The notes: generated from the letters alone by a model not told the origin. Positions 1 to 10,100 are shown, counted from the stretch's first letter. The stretch is DNA of 64,000 bases from Mycobacterium lepromatosis (GCF_000975265.2 NZ_CP083405.1:1860001-1924000), one strand, 5' to 3'. Program-made: numbers and translations.

Positions 1-1
1 C

Positions 2-307
2 GCCGAAAGCGGGCTGCGGATTTCCGGAACTTCGCCCGACGGTTATCTGGTGGAGTTCGTCGAATACCCGGCCAACATGCATCCATTCGTGGTCGGCACC
101 CAGGCTCACCCTGAACTGAAGAGCCGACCCACCCGGCCACATCCGCTGTTCGTCGCTTTCGTCGGGGCAGCAATCGACTACAAGTCGGCGGAGTTGCTCC
201 CTGTGGAGATCCCTTCGGTCCCGGAAATTTCTGAGCACTTGCCCAACAGCAACCAGCATCGAGATGGCGTCGAACGGTCGCTCCAGGCGCCTGCCGCCCG
301 TGGCTGA
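2..307 (+). CDS. pyrG: CTP synthase, C-terminal end (partial)
   Basis: The window opens inside this gene; about 101 C-terminal residues remain. CTP synthase makes CTP from UTP, ATP and glutamine in the cytosol. The visible part is the end of the glutamine amidotransferase domain: the stretch [13 protein letters not shown] contains the H-P-E of the class I amidotransferase catalytic triad (His and Glu), followed by a short hydrophilic tail ending in PAARG. The reading frame is open from base 2 to the TGA at 305-307. The next ORF starts at GTG 300 inside this gene, which suggests translational coupling, the same order as pyrG-Rv1700-xerD in M. tuberculosis. Identity is secure; the catalytic Cys and the synthase domain lie outside the window. 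Confidence 0.95.
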   Translation, partial: AESGLRISGTSPDGYLVEFVEYPANMHPFVVGTQAHPELKSRPTRPHPLFVAFVGAAIDYKSAELLPVEIPSVPEISEHLPNSNQHRDGVERSLQAPAARG

Positions 308-836
308 GCGCGTCTTCAAGACGACCTCGTTCGAAACGGCTGATCGCGGCAACAGTTCCGTGTTGCGTCGCGACCAGGTACGGATGCCCGGTGACCGCAC
401 CATGGTACGTGAGCTTATTGAGCACTGCGGTGTGGCCGCCATCGTAGCGATGGATGGCAACAACATCCCGATGGTCTATCAGTATCGCAACACGTACAAT
501 TCGCGGCTGTGGGAGCTGCTGACACAGGAACGCCAGCCCGACCTCAACACTGTACCGGGCTTCAGCGACGAATCGGTGCGAATCTATCTGGTCACCGGAT
601 TAAGTGAAGTGGCTCGACTCGAAGCGCATGATGAAAAGGCCGACATGACCATGCGCTGGCCGCCTATCGATGAGACAGCCCGCTGGGTGTTCAGTGGTGA
701 CATTATCAAATCCATTGTTATTGAAGGGATTTTATCAGCCCATGCGGTGACCACCGAGTTCGCGCAATCGTGCCCGTTAGAGAGTCGGTGGATTGACAAG
801 CCAACGGCGTTCGCGGCACGAAAGGTGGCCCAGTGA
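300..836 (+). pseudogene. Nudix hydrolase-family ORF lacking the Nudix box
   Basis: An open frame of 178 codons starting at GTG 300, which overlaps the pyrG stop; the earlier ATG at 264 lies wholly inside pyrG. It resembles the ADP-ribose pyrophosphatase-like protein Rv1700 next to pyrG in M. tuberculosis: the N-terminal beta strands (FALRRDQVRMPG-like, AIVAMD, IPMVYQYR) and the C-terminal part ([30 protein letters not shown]) are present. Between WELL and PGFSDES only about ten residues remain, where the family has the catalytic GX5EX7REUXEEXGU helix. No such motif occurs in the frame, so the metal-binding glutamates are absent. The frame is still open and its end overlaps the xerD start (GTGA, 833-836), so it may be translated for coupling. 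I call it a catalytically dead, in-frame-deleted gene; it could still be an expressed protein of unknown use. Confidence 0.72.
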
Positions 837-1783
837 CAACAGCCGCGCTTCAGGCACAGCTGCAAGGCTACCTCGACCATCTGACCATCGAGCGTAGTGT
901 AGCGGCAAACACGCTGAGCTCCTATCGCCGTGACCTGATCCGCTACTCTAAGCACTTGTTAAATAGGGGAATTGAGGATCTGGCCAAGGTCGGTGAGGAC
1001 GACGTTAGCGAGTTCCTGGTGGCACTGCGCCGTGGGGATCCCGATTCCGGTGTGGCGGCGCTGTCTGCAGTGTCAGCAGCGCGGGCGTTGATTGCAGTGC
1101 GCGGTTTGCATCGGTTCGCTGTCGCTGAAGGGCTGGCCGAACTGGATGTTGCGCGAACTGTCCGTCCGCCTACGCCAAGCCGTCGGTTGCCTAAGAGCTT
1201 GACAGTTGGCGAGGTGCTGGCTTTGCTGGAGAGTGTGGGCGGCGAAAGTCCTGCCAACGGACCGCTGGTACTGCGCAATCGGGCGTTGCTGGAGTTGTTG
1301 TACTCTACTGGATCCCGGATTTCTGAAGCTGTTGGGCTTGATGTCGACGATGTCGACACTCAGGCCAGAACGGTGTTGTTGCAGGGGAAGGGCGGCAAGC
1401 AGCGGCTAGTACCGGTGGGGCGTCCAGCTGTGCAAGCGCTGGATGCCTATCTAGTGCGTGGACGCTCCGACCTGGCTCGCCGGGGCCCGGGAATGTTCAT
1501 GACGCCAGCCATTTTCCTCAATGCGCGCGGCGGTCGATTGTCGCGTCAAAGTGCGTGGCAAGTTTTGCAGGATGCCGCCGAACATGCCGGTATCACTTCG
1601 GGTGTGTCGCCGCACATACTGCGGCATTCCTTTGCCACCCACCTACTCGAAGGTGGCGCCGACGTCCGGGTTGTGCAGGAGTTACTGGGTCATGCCTCGG
1701 TCACGACAACACAGATCTACACGTTGGTCACTGTCCATGCGTTACGTGAAGTGTGGGCCGAAGCGCACCCTAGGGCCAAATAG
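833..1783 (+). CDS. xerD: Tyrosine recombinase XerD
   Basis: A 316-residue site-specific recombinase that, with XerC, resolves chromosome dimers at dif near the terminus. The N-terminal SAM-like core-binding domain covers about residues 1-110. The catalytic domain shows the full set: Arg162 in STGSRISE, Lys186/189 in [10 protein letters not shown], His261 and Arg264 in [10 protein letters not shown], His287 in LLGHASV and Tyr296 in TQIYT. The length is normal for XerD (about 300 residues). It starts at GTG 833, overlapping the stop of the upstream ORF by four bases. It lies a few hundred bases before parA-scpA-scpB, so segregation functions are grouped here. XerC and XerD are hard to separate by eye; XerD is chosen by synteny with Rv1701. 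Confidence 0.95.
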   Translation: MTTAALQAQLQGYLDHLTIERSVAANTLSSYRRDLIRYSKHLLNRGIEDLAKVGEDDVSEFLVALRRGDPDSGVAALSAVSAARALIAVRGLHRFAVAEGLAELDVARTVRPPTPSRRLPKSLTVGEVLALLESVGGESPANGPLVLRNRALLELLYSTGSRISEAVGLDVDDVDTQARTVLLQGKGGKQRLVPVGRPAVQALDAYLVRGRSDLARRGPGMFMTPAIFLNARGGRLSRQSAWQVLQDAAEHAGITSGVSPHILRHSFATHLLEGGADVRVVQELLGHASVTTTQIYTLVTVHALREVWAEAHPRAK

Positions 1784-1784
1784 C

Positions 1785-2055
1785 TCTGCGTTTCAACCCA
1801 GGTATTTGTTCCAGCACCAGATCGGGCACCAGCGTCTGCTATTTGAGGTGCGCTTTGTACTCGATGGTGTTCCATAGCGCACCTTGCTGTCCGCGCATGT
1901 ATTTTTGGTCACTTCAGTGTGCCAGGAACCATGACCTTGCCGGGAACCACGATCGAGCCTCGATGTAACCAGTCCCGGTCGACAATAGCTTTGTAGATCG
2001 TCGAAGTAGACCGTCTTGTCTTGGTCGAGGAACCCGAGATCGACAGTTTTAGTGG
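1785..2055 (-). pseudogene. O-methyltransferase (catechol type), C-terminal remnant
   Basis: Read on the minus strand, this stretch carries pieces of the C-terminus of an AdoMet-dependent O-methyltransferase. KTVYFDDLQ (about 2015-1990), then in another frame RGSIVVPGKVMVPGT, and after more breaks LWNTIEYKAHL and QTLVPDLVLEQ near 1870-1800, with an in-frame stop between the last two. The order and wording match the end of the catechol O-methyltransferase-like protein encoded on the minus strand next to xerD in M. tuberculosis (Rv1703c). The N-terminal AdoMet-binding part is gone and at least two frame changes are needed, so it is a dead fragment. Family call is from memory of the conserved tail and is moderately sure. 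Confidence 0.6.
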
Positions 2056-2226
2056 AGAATTCGTGGTTCACTGGGCATCTCCTTACTACTTGCGAAAGGC
2101 AATGAGTAAAATGAAATGAGTAGAGTGAGGTTTGATACTACTGTGCGACACGGCACCACAGTGTCTTGCGTAGTCTCTGCTTTGTGCGGCGGCTGCCCGT
2201 GGTCGGCAGTGCTGCCGTTATCGTAA

Positions 2227-3195
2227 TTGCCGCCCGCCACCACTGCGGGTCTCCAAGCTCGGGAGCGTACAGACGTTAGACTTTCCTGCGATGCTCACCG
2301 TGATGCCTGTCCCTACGAATCGTTACCGGCAATGACCGACCTCCCCGACAGCGTTGTAGAGATTGGGCTAACCGGACGGCCGCCACGGGCCATCCGCGAG
2401 CCTAGGCCGCGTAGCTTGCACGGTCCGGCCAAAGTTGTCGCGATGTGCAACCAGAAGGGTGGCGTCGGGAAAACCACATCGACGATCAACCTGGGTGCCG
2501 CCCTCACCGAATTCGGCCGGAGGGTGTTGCTGGTGGACATAGACCCGCAGGGCGCACTGTCGGCGGGCCTTGGCGTACCGCATTACGAGCTAGACCGGAC
2601 AATCCACAACCTACTGGTGGAGCCACTGGTATCGATCGACGACGTGCTGATCCACACTCGGGTCAGATACTTGGATCTGATACCCAGCAATATCGACCTG
2701 TCGGCCGCCGAGATCCAGTTGGTTAACGAGGTGGGGCGAGAGCAAACCTTGGCGCGGGCATTGCACCCAGTGCTGGACCGCTACGATTATGTGCTGATCG
2801 ACTGCCAGCCTTCGCTGGGACTGCTCACCGTTAACGGGTTGGCCTGCGCAGAGGGCGTAGTTATCCCGACTGAATGCGAATTCTTCTCGCTGCGTGGGCT
2901 AGCGTTGCTTACCGATACCGTAGACAAGGTGCGCGATCGGCTCAACCCGAAGCTGGAAATCAGCGGCATCCTGATTACTCGATATGACCCGCGCACTATC
3001 AACGCACGCGAGGTTATGGCGCGGGTCGTGGAACGGTTCGGCGAACTGGTCTTTGACACCGTGATCACTCGTACGGTCCGGTTTCCCGAGACTAGTGTCG
3101 CAGGTGAACCTATCACCACATGGGCACCGAAATCGGGCGGCGCCAGGGCCTATCGCGCGTTGGCCTGTGAATTCATCGACCGCTTCGGCGCGTGA
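2227..3195 (+). CDS. parA: ParA/Soj-type partition ATPase
   Basis: A ParA-family P-loop ATPase of up to 322 residues acting on the nucleoid in chromosome partition. The deviant Walker A KGGVGKTT (residues 77-84 from TTG 2227) has the signature lysine of the ParA/MinD class; LLVDIDPQG is Walker A'; VLIDCQPSLG is Walker B. The conserved protein clearly begins near residue 60 (HGPAKVVAMCNQ). The TTG at 2227 gives a length close to the roughly 318 residues I recall for Rv1708. ATG 2332 would give a 287-residue protein and is a serious alternative, because neither start has a strong Shine-Dalgarno and residues 1-35 look unconserved. This is the chromosome-arm ParA that sits with scpAB rather than the oriC-linked parAB pair, so the partner ParB is not in the window. 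scpA starts inside its stop codon. Confidence 0.9.
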   Translation: MPPATTAGLQARERTDVRLSCDAHRDACPYESLPAMTDLPDSVVEIGLTGRPPRAIREPRPRSLHGPAKVVAMCNQKGGVGKTTSTINLGAALTEFGRRVLLVDIDPQGALSAGLGVPHYELDRTIHNLLVEPLVSIDDVLIHTRVRYLDLIPSNIDLSAAEIQLVNEVGREQTLARALHPVLDRYDYVLIDCQPSLGLLTVNGLACAEGVVIPTECEFFSLRGLALLTDTVDKVRDRLNPKLEISGILITRYDPRTINAREVMARVVERFGELVFDTVITRTVRFPETSVAGEPITTWAPKSGGARAYRALACEFIDRFGA

Positions 3196-3998
3196 ACAGT
3201 GAAGCTCCACACCAGAACGGCTTCCAGGTTCGACTCACCAACTTTGAGGGGCCGTTCGATCTGCTGCTACAGTTGATTTGCGCCCACCGCCTCGATGTTA
3301 CCGAGGTTGCGTTGCACCAGGTCACCGACGACTTCATTGCGTACGCCCGTCAGATTGGCTCTCAACTGGGTCTCGAGGAAACCACAGCATTCCTGGTGAT
3401 CGCCGCGACCCTGCTCGACCTCAAGGCCGCCCGGCTGCTGCCAGCCGGGCGGGTCGAGGACGAAGAGGACCTGGTGCTTCTGGAAGTTCGCGACCTGCTG
3501 TTCGCCCGACTGCTGCAATATCGCGCGTTCAAGCGCGTTGCGCAGATCTTCGCCGAGCTGGAAGCCACCGCGCTGCGTAGCTATCCACGTGCGGTATTGC
3601 TGGAAGAGCGGTTTGCCAGCTTGCTTCCTGAGGTGATGATCGGCGTCAACGCCGATCGGTTCGCCGAGATCGCCGCGGTCGCGTTCACCCCTCAGCCGGT
3701 GCCGATTGTGGCCACCGGGCACTTGCACGAGCTGACAGTCTCGGTTCCCGAGCAAGCCAAACGATTGCTGACGATGCTTGAAGCACGGGGCAGCGGCCAA
3801 TGGACCTCATTTTCTGAATTGGTCGCCGACTGCCAGGAGCCGATCGAGGTGGTCGGGTGCTTCCTGGCGCTGCTCGAACTGTATCGGACCCGGGCGGTAA
3901 CATTCGAGCAGGCCGAGCCGCTTGGCGTGCTCCAAGTTTCGTGGGCCGCGGAACGGCTGGCCAGTGAAGCCTTGGTAGAAGTACGAGGAGAATCATAA
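3192..3998 (+). CDS. scpA: Segregation and condensation protein A (kleisin)
   Basis: A 268-residue kleisin that bridges the SMC ATPase heads and, with ScpB, forms the bacterial condensin. The N-terminal motif NFEGPFDLLLQLI (residues about 17-29) is the diagnostic ScpA start, followed by helical segments rich in Leu/Glu (FLVIAATLLDLKAARLL) and a C-terminal winged-helix portion that would bind the other SMC head. The GTG start overlaps the parA stop as GTGA (3192-3195), so the two are probably translationally coupled. Length is within the family range (about 240-280). SMC itself is elsewhere in the genome. Confidence 0.95.
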   Translation: MNSEAPHQNGFQVRLTNFEGPFDLLLQLICAHRLDVTEVALHQVTDDFIAYARQIGSQLGLEETTAFLVIAATLLDLKAARLLPAGRVEDEEDLVLLEVRDLLFARLLQYRAFKRVAQIFAELEATALRSYPRAVLLEERFASLLPEVMIGVNADRFAEIAAVAFTPQPVPIVATGHLHELTVSVPEQAKRLLTMLEARGSGQWTSFSELVADCQEPIEVVGCFLALLELYRTRAVTFEQAEPLGVLQVSWAAERLASEALVEVRGES

Positions 3999-4018
3999 CC
4001 GGCATCGGCGATGATGCA

Positions 4019-4738
4019 GTGAGCAGTAATGAGAAGGAGCAGTGCTTGACCCAAGAAATGCCTGATCTCGATCTGGACTCTGGAATCCCTGGCGTAGCTG
4101 AGGCGTCGGAGCTGGATGCCGACGAACTCGGCTGTGTCTTGGAGGCGTTGTTGTTGGTGGTGGACACCCCAGTAACTGCCGAGGCATTGGCTGCAGCTGC
4201 CGTGCAGCCTGTTGACCGGATCGCTACGAAGCTGCGGCTAATGGCTGACGAACTCGCCGGACGCGACAGCGGCATCGATCTGCGTCACTCAGCTGAGGGC
4301 TGGAGGTTGTACACCCGCGCCCGATATGCACCCTACGTCGAGAGGCTGTTGCGGATGCCGCGCACCAAGCTGACCCGCGCCGCGCTCGAGACGCTGGCCG
4401 TGGTTGCCTACCGTCAGCCCGTGACGCGGGCACAGGTGAGCGCGGTTCGTGGTGTCAATGTGGACGCTGTCATGCGCACCTTGTTGGCGCGCGGCTTGAT
4501 CACCGAGGTTGGTCCCGAGCCCGACTCTGGCGCGGTGATGTTCGCGACTACTGAACTGTTTCTGGAACGCTTGGGGTTGACCTCACTTGCCGATCTTCCC
4601 GACATCGCACCGCTGCTTCCCGACGTCGACACTATCGAAGACCTGGGCGAGTTTCTGGACAAGGAGCCACGTTTCATCAAACTTACCGGCGCCAAAGCTT
4701 CTGAGCAGCCACGGTCGTTCGATTTGGGCCAGGATTGA
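4019..4738 (+). CDS. scpB: Segregation and condensation protein B
   Basis: A 239-residue ScpB, which dimerises through winged-helix domains and binds the ScpA linker. The conserved core LGCVLEALLLVVDTPVTAEALA (about residues 39-60) is the first winged helix. TRAALETLAVVAYRQPVTRAQV and VRGVNVDAVMRTLLARGLI form the second winged helix. The first 35 residues and the tail are acidic and low in conservation. GTG 4019 is the longest start; a later start would not affect the folded core. Twenty bases separate it from scpA and its TGA shares a base with the ATG of rluB (TGATG, 4736-4740), in keeping with one transcript. Confidence 0.93.
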   Translation: MSSNEKEQCLTQEMPDLDLDSGIPGVAEASELDADELGCVLEALLLVVDTPVTAEALAAAAVQPVDRIATKLRLMADELAGRDSGIDLRHSAEGWRLYTRARYAPYVERLLRMPRTKLTRAALETLAVVAYRQPVTRAQVSAVRGVNVDAVMRTLLARGLITEVGPEPDSGAVMFATTELFLERLGLTSLADLPDIAPLLPDVDTIEDLGEFLDKEPRFIKLTGAKASEQPRSFDLGQD

Positions 4739-5508
4739 TGGTCGAGGTCCACGATTCTAGGATGGACCGGTGTGCTGGGGCGGTCCGTCTGCAAAAGGTG
4801 TTGTCCCAGGCTGGGATTGCGTCGCGGAGGGCTGCCGAGAAGCTAGTCATCGAAGGCCGTGTCGAAGTGGACGGTCAGCTAGTGACGGAGTTGGGTACCC
4901 GGGTCGACCCGGAGATCTCGGTAGTTCGGGTCGACGGGGCCAGGGTAGTGGTCGACGATTCGTTGGTGTATCTGGCGCTGAACAAGCCGCGTGGCATGCA
5001 CTCAACCATGTCGGACGACCGCGGCCGGCCCTGTGTCGGCGATTTGATCGAACGCCGGGTGCTGGGAAAGAAGAAGCTGTTTCACGTGGGGAGGCTAGAC
5101 GCCGATACCGCAGGGCTGCTCTTGCTGACTAACGATGGCGAATTAGCACATCGGTTGATGCATCCGTCCTATGAGGTGTCCAAGACGTATCTAGCGACGG
5201 TGAAAGGGTCGGTTCCTCGTGGGTTAGGCAAGAAGCTATGCGCTGGGTTTGAGTTGGACGACGGCCCAGCGCATGTCAACGATTTCGCGGTGGTGGATGC
5301 GATCCCAGGTAAGACGTTGGTGCGGTTGACGTTGCACGAAGGACGTAAGCGCATTGTGCGTCGGCTGTTGACAGCCGCGGGTTTTCCTGTGGAGGTGCTG
5401 GTCCGCACCGATATCGGTGCGGTGTCGCTGGGAGATCAGCGTTCAGGCCGCCTCCGGGCTTTGCTCCATGATGAGATCGGACAACTGTATAAAGCGGTGG
5501 GCCTGTGA
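4738..5508 (+). CDS. rluB: 23S rRNA pseudouridine synthase (RluB type)
   Basis: A 256-residue RsuA/RluB-family pseudouridine synthase. An N-terminal S4 RNA-binding domain ([25 protein letters not shown] is split here as [17 protein letters not shown], residues 18-34, onward) is followed by the synthase core with the catalytic motif [17 protein letters not shown]; the nucleophile is Asp121. LNKPRG (81-86) and [11 protein letters not shown] are further family motifs. The ATG at 4738 is chosen over the TTG just before it because it makes the common TGATG coupling with scpB. In other bacteria scpAB are also followed by a RsuA-family gene, so the order is a known linkage. The exact rRNA position is not visible from sequence. 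Confidence 0.92.
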   Translation: MVEVHDSRMDRCAGAVRLQKVLSQAGIASRRAAEKLVIEGRVEVDGQLVTELGTRVDPEISVVRVDGARVVVDDSLVYLALNKPRGMHSTMSDDRGRPCVGDLIERRVLGKKKLFHVGRLDADTAGLLLLTNDGELAHRLMHPSYEVSKTYLATVKGSVPRGLGKKLCAGFELDDGPAHVNDFAVVDAIPGKTLVRLTLHEGRKRIVRRLLTAAGFPVEVLVRTDIGAVSLGDQRSGRLRALLHDEIGQLYKAVGL

Positions 5509-6176
5509 CCGATATTGTTGTCGCCATCGACGGCCCGACGGGGACCGGAAAATCTTCCGTGTCAAGGGGACTAGCACGTGAGCTGGGAGCGCGTTACTTA
5601 GATACCGGGGCAATGTATCGGATGGTGACACTGGCGGTGCTACACGCCGGAATTGATCCGAAAGATGCTGCAGCGATTGGGGCGAGTGTTTGGAAAGTGC
5701 AGATGCGCTCTGATCATGATCGTTATTTCCTTGGTGAAGAGGATGTTTCATCTGAGATACGGTCTGAGGAGGTCACTCAGGCGGTGTCGGCGGTGTCGGC
5801 GGTTCCTGCCGTGCGTTTCCGGCTTGTTGGTCTGCAGCGACAGATGGCCGAAGGGCGAGGCAGTGTCGTTGTAGAGGGCCGCGACATTGGAACCGTCGTA
5901 TTACCCGACGCTCCGGTGAAGATCTTCCTGACGGCATCGCCCGAAACCCGCGCGCGGCGTCGCAACGACCAGAATGTCGCGTCAGGTTTGGCTGATGATT
6001 ATGCTAAAATATTGACTGACGTATGTCTCCGCGACCATCTCGACTCTACCCGGGCGGTGTCGCCGTTGCGTGCGGCTGAAGACGCCGCGATCATTGACAC
6101 TAGCGAGATGACTGAAGCCGAGGTGATCGCCCACCTAATGGACTTGGTGAAGCAGCGCAGTGAGATGGTGCGGTGA
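5505..6176 (+). CDS. cmk: Cytidylate (CMP/dCMP) kinase
   Basis: A 223-residue nucleoside monophosphate kinase that phosphorylates CMP and dCMP with ATP. The P-loop is [10 protein letters not shown] (residues about 9-18); LDTGAMYR is the conserved NMP-binding segment; [15 protein letters not shown] and [15 protein letters not shown] (with the LID arginines) complete the family pattern. It has the longer insert typical of bacterial CMP kinases. GTG 5505 overlaps the rluB stop (GTGA). The run GCGGTGTCGGCGGTGTCGGCG near 5781-5801 encodes a short direct repeat (AVSAVSA), a possible slippage site that is still in frame. Confidence 0.95.
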   Translation: MTDIVVAIDGPTGTGKSSVSRGLARELGARYLDTGAMYRMVTLAVLHAGIDPKDAAAIGASVWKVQMRSDHDRYFLGEEDVSSEIRSEEVTQAVSAVSAVPAVRFRLVGLQRQMAEGRGSVVVEGRDIGTVVLPDAPVKIFLTASPETRARRRNDQNVASGLADDYAKILTDVCLRDHLDSTRAVSPLRAAEDAAIIDTSEMTEAEVIAHLMDLVKQRSEMVR

Positions 6177-7543
6177 GCCAGAATGGCCCCTGGAGCGACG
6201 AAAGCGACTGGGAGTTTGACGATTCCAGCCTAGTTCAGTGCGGGCCGGTGGTGGCGGTAGTGGGCCGTCCTAATGTCGGCAAATCGACGTTGGTCAACCG
6301 AATCCTGGGCCGGCGTGAAGCGGTGGTGCAGGATGTTCCCGGGGTGACCCGCGACCGAGTTTCCTATGATGCACTGTGGACCGGACGTCGGTTCGTCGTA
6401 CAGGACACCGGAGGATGGGAACCCGAAGCCAAAGGCCTGCGACAGCTGGTTACGGAGCAGGCGTCGGTGGCCATGCGAACCGCCGACGCGGTGATCCTTG
6501 TGGTTGATGTCGGCGTCGGGATCACCGACGCCGACGAAGCCGCAGCTCGGATCTTGCTCCGCTCGGGTAAGCTAATCTTCTTGGCAGCCAACAAGGTGGA
6601 CGGCGAAAAGGGCGAATCGGACGCGTCGGCATTGTGGTCGCTGGGACTGGGTGAGCCGCACCCAATCAGTGCGATGCATGGTCGCGGTGTAGCCGACCTG
6701 CTTGACAAGGTGCTGGCCGCGTTGCCCGACGTGGTTGAATCAACGTCGCTTGACGGCGGTCTTCGGCGCGTGGCGCTCGTTGGCAAGCCCAATGTGGGCA
6801 AGAGTTCACTGCTAAACAAGTTGGCAGGCGACCAGCGTTCGGTAGTCCACGAAGCCACAGGTACGACAGTGGACCCTGTAGACTCGCTTATTGAAATGGG
6901 CGGCAGGGTCTGGCGGTTCATCGACACCGCGGGTTTGCGTCGAAAAGTCGGTCAGGCAAGAGGGTACGAGTTTTACGCTTCGGTGCGCACTCATGGGGCC
7001 ATCGATTCGGCCGAAGTGGTGATCATGCTGATCGACGCATCGGAGCCGCTAACGGGACAAGATCAGCGGGTGCTCTCTGTGGTCATCGAGGCTGGTCGCG
7101 CGCTGGTGCTGGCCTTCAATAAGTGGGATTTAGTTGACGAAGACCGGCGTGATTTGCTGGAGCGCGAGATTGATCGTGACCTGGTGAAGGTGCGTTGGGC
7201 GCAACGGGTCAACATCTCCGCCAAGACGGGCCGGGCGGTGCAGAAACTAGTGCCTGCGATGGAAAGTTCGCTGGCTTCGTGGGATACCAGAATTGCGACC
7301 GGCCCGCTGAACATATGGATTAAGGAAGTAGTGGCGGCGACACCACCCCCGGTGCGCGGCGGCAAGCAGCCACGCATACTATTTGCTACCCAGGCGACTG
7401 CTCGACCGCCGACGTTCGTGCTTTTCACGACCGGTTTGCTGGAAGCCGGCTACCGACGCTTCCTAGAGCGTCGGCTGCGCGAGACGTTTGGGTTTGAGGG
7501 CAGTCCGATCCGGATCAACGTGCGAGTGCGCGAAAAACGGTGA
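6173..7543 (+). CDS. der: Ribosome-assembly GTPase Der (EngA)
   Basis: A 456-residue double GTPase needed for late 50S subunit assembly. G domain 1: GRPNVGKST (residues about 31-39), DTGGWE and AANKVDGE. G domain 2: GKPNVGKSS (about 204-212), DTAGLRRK and FNKWDLV. The last 110 residues form the KH-like domain that contacts rRNA. Two tandem Ras-like domains in one chain are unique to Der. GTG 6173 overlaps the cmk stop, making it the last gene of the overlapped parA-der run. The acidic N-terminal extension ([11 protein letters not shown]) is typical of actinobacteria. Confidence 0.96.
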   Translation: MSQNGPWSDESDWEFDDSSLVQCGPVVAVVGRPNVGKSTLVNRILGRREAVVQDVPGVTRDRVSYDALWTGRRFVVQDTGGWEPEAKGLRQLVTEQASVAMRTADAVILVVDVGVGITDADEAAARILLRSGKLIFLAANKVDGEKGESDASALWSLGLGEPHPISAMHGRGVADLLDKVLAALPDVVESTSLDGGLRRVALVGKPNVGKSSLLNKLAGDQRSVVHEATGTTVDPVDSLIEMGGRVWRFIDTAGLRRKVGQARGYEFYASVRTHGAIDSAEVVIMLIDASEPLTGQDQRVLSVVIEAGRALVLAFNKWDLVDEDRRDLLEREIDRDLVKVRWAQRVNISAKTGRAVQKLVPAMESSLASWDTRIATGPLNIWIKEVVAATPPPVRGGKQPRILFATQATARPPTFVLFTTGLLEAGYRRFLERRLRETFGFEGSPIRINVRVREKR

Positions 7544-7639
7544 AACAAGCGACGCTAGCTGGTTGCGCCGTAGCTAGGCTGCGTTGTTATCCGGCAGGTA
7601 GCGCTCCGGATGGTGAATGTCATTGTTATCAAGTGCTAT

Positions 7640-8925
7640 TGGCGACTAGGGAGGAGAAATTCACTCGTCCATTTCTTCTACTAATTTCCTTGTACTCCAA
7701 ACTATCTCGTGCAACTTATGATGTGGTGTACAACCCAATGTCAACTTGTCAACGTTAGTCAGCCCGCTGACGACCTACTCGTCCATATGGTGCATTTCTC
7801 AGATACGTAATAGGGCTCTGCATAACCCGGAAACGTGCAGCAGCGATCTTGAGCGTAGATCACCACGAGTTGATCCGGTGAAGCGATTCGTCGTGAACGC
7901 CCGAGATACAGTGGGTGGCTTTGATGGTCGTCAAACACGGCCGGGTAGTGATAGTCATCCGGATGACGTCGCATGTGGATAGTAGCGTACCGTTGCCGCC
8001 TACTGCGTGGCTAGCAGTTGAGGTCAATTCCGTAAGGGTGGTTGACACGATCACGGTCATTGGCAAACTGGTGTGTGCAACGAGCTTCGGGTCACTTAGC
8101 TGGCCTCGGACTTAGGATATTGAGTGCTTCGTGCTGACGCTGGGCATGGCTACGCAGAGCCCCTTTCGCGGTTTTCCTTGGCGGGGTTCGCTGTCAAAGT
8201 AGGCGGTTTGATCGTCAGGGTTGCAATATCCGAAGCGGCGAATCGAGTCAGTCAGGCGTCGAGGTTGGCGCGTAGTCCGGGGCTTACGATCAGCTTGCCT
8301 ATGCTCATCCTGTTGCGGTGCCGAGCTGACTATATGACGCCGTGCTGTCGGGCTTGGGTGCTGTTCGAGAACCTGCCGTAGAGATTGATCAGCAGCGCGC
8401 ATAGGTTGAGCGACTTTTTCTGCTTGATCGGCGCGCAGTTTCGACGCTTGCTCGGCAAGGAAACGCCTGATCCGGTCGACTAGTAGACCGGGACCATTTC
8501 GGCAGGTTACGCATAAATATCTTAGTTACCTGCAGGTGCTGCTTATACAACACGCCAGCCCGCCACGCCTGTGCCGTCGCTGGCAGATTTTCCCCCATCA
8601 CAGTATATAGTTATATTGCGACGAGCTGCTCAGCGTCATGTCGCCTGCGCTGAGCTTAAGCGTAGCTGATCCGTAAGCAGTCGGTGACCACTTTGAGAAC
8701 CAGTTCGCCGACGGCGGTGGGATCGTTTCTGGCCAGGCTTTGGACAATGTCGCGACTGGCTATTGCCTGTTAACGTTGCGCCTTCTCCAGGTGCTCGAAC
8801 ACCCGCAGCTAAAGTGCAGGTGCCCGGTTGTTAACGGTCAACTCGCGGATCGCTGTGGCCGCTACATCGAGTGCGTGGCAGGCGGCAATCACCTCTGCCG
8901 GCGTGGCTGTACAGATGGAACGCAT
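7640..8925 (-). pseudogene. 13E12-family (DUF222/HNH) gene, decayed
   Basis: On the minus strand, fragments in several frames line up in the order of the mycobacterial REP13E12 proteins. The start is near 8925 with EVIAACHALDVAATAIREL and VFEHLEKAQ. The middle has RADQAEKVAQ and, near 8230, CNPDDQT. The segment VIVSTTLTELTSTASHAVGG (8060-8000) and DVIRM follow. Then come DDHQSHPLYLGRSRRIASP (7940-7885), DRCCTFPGYAEPYYVSE and the HNH-like LTLGCTPHHKLHEIVWSTRK near 7740-7680. Stops and frame changes occur throughout. In M. tuberculosis one member (Rv1702c) sits next to xerD. Here the remnant sits after der instead. These genes are associated with mobile prophage-like elements in mycobacteria; the function is unproven. 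Confidence 0.8.
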
Positions 8926-8935
8926 GTGCGAATAT

Positions 8936-9423
8936 CATCGAGACGGCGTGACCTGAAGCGGGCATTATCTGTAGGCAGCAAAAAGCATTCACAAGCGGGT
9001 AATTTCATTAGTTGACAACCCGATGATTAGTTGTCAAGCGTGCCGAATGTACGGTTGCCTTTCGGCTTGTAGATCCGCTACATCTTAGTTATTGTTTTTA
9101 TGTTTAATACTGCTCTATCGTTGCACGTCGTAAATGTTAAAGACCGTATAGCGGGATTTGTGGGATAGCGTGACTTCGATGGCGCGGTTCAGTTTATAGG
9201 GAAGCCCGATATCGATCATGGGTGCTGCCGGTTGTCTTGGGCGACCGAGCTAGATCCCCTAGACGTCGTTGACGCCATCGCTTGTGTCCACCTGGCTGGC
9301 GACCAAACAGTGCTCTTGAGGTTCAATTGCCCACCTACACAGCAGACCGGCTCGCTGCTGGCCGAGCCAGTCCACCCGTGTAACGCCGTCGAAAGAGACA
9401 AAAACGAAAGGAAAAAATAGCCC
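8936..9423. other. Gene-less stretch
   Basis: I see no supported gene between the start of the 13E12 remnant and the cyclase remnant. The sequence is A/T-richer than its surroundings around 9060-9140 and has several short frames, none with a motif I recognise. It may hold the eroded promoter of the 13E12 gene and remnants of the oxidoreductase and fadB3-like genes that occupy this interval in M. tuberculosis. Confidence 0.5.
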
Positions 9424-10100
9424 ATGAGTTTCACCTGGACTGTCGGCAACAGCCGAAGCAAAATTACAATTCTACAACCTGTCGCACCCGTGGTGTCACG
9501 GTGTGCTAACATCGCCGTACAGCAAAGACGCCAAGATTGAGCGATTGCAGAACATGGCCGGGGGACGATTTTTGACCCAAAAAATCACTACGTTATTGAG
9601 GATTTGGAGAAGGTCGCACCTGCCATCCAGCCCGGCCGACATCGTCATTGTCAACACCGGCAGACACCACAAACATGCTGACAGTGCCGTATATTACATG
9701 GCTTCCACCCTAAATTGTATCAGGATTCTGGAAGGGAAAGTGGTTAGTAGCCAAGGGCGTCAAAGTGCTCGGCATTGACACCTCACCATTTTATCACCCG
9801 ATGGCCTACTTCATTCGATCCACACGGCCTCGGCGAACACTGGGATGGCTTGTTTCCGTGGATGCTGCACGAATACGAGTAATGAGGTCGGCCATAAGGT
9901 GCTCGATGACTTCCCGGAATGGGAGCTGGGCCATCGGGCGATTTTGTCGAAGGGCATCTGCGGTGTCGAGAAAGTTGGTGGCGAGCTGGAAAAAGAGTCA
10001 CCGACAGCTGCGTCACCTTCGTGGCGTTCCCATGGTGCTGGGTTGGCGGCGACTGATGCATCGCGCGACTGCAGAACCGCGGGGCCAACCCACGCTGGTG
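9424..10100 (+). pseudogene. Cyclase-family (kynurenine formamidase-like) hydrolase, decayed
   Basis: Segments of a metal-dependent cyclase-family hydrolase follow in order but in changing frames. QFYNLSHPWCHG (about 9458) and KIERLQNMAG, FLTQKITT (about 9585) come first; then, after loss of the HSGTHIDAP metal-binding segment, EDLEKVAPAIQPG and DIVIVNTGRHHKHADS (about 9638-9685); then VAKGVKVLGIDT and HPMAYF (about 9748-9800); then VLDDFPEWELGHRAILSKG (about 9900-9955) and ICGVEKVGGELEK. The region that should lie between TQKITT and EDLEKV (some 45 residues) is missing, and at least three frameshifts occur. M. tuberculosis has a cyclase-like gene (Rv1716) at this place. The catalytic His/Asp motif is deleted, so no activity is expected. 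Confidence 0.78.

Noticed and set aside
5781..5801. Short direct repeat in cmk as a frameshift
   Set aside because: The frame continues intact across the repeat, so it is only a repetitive coding stretch.
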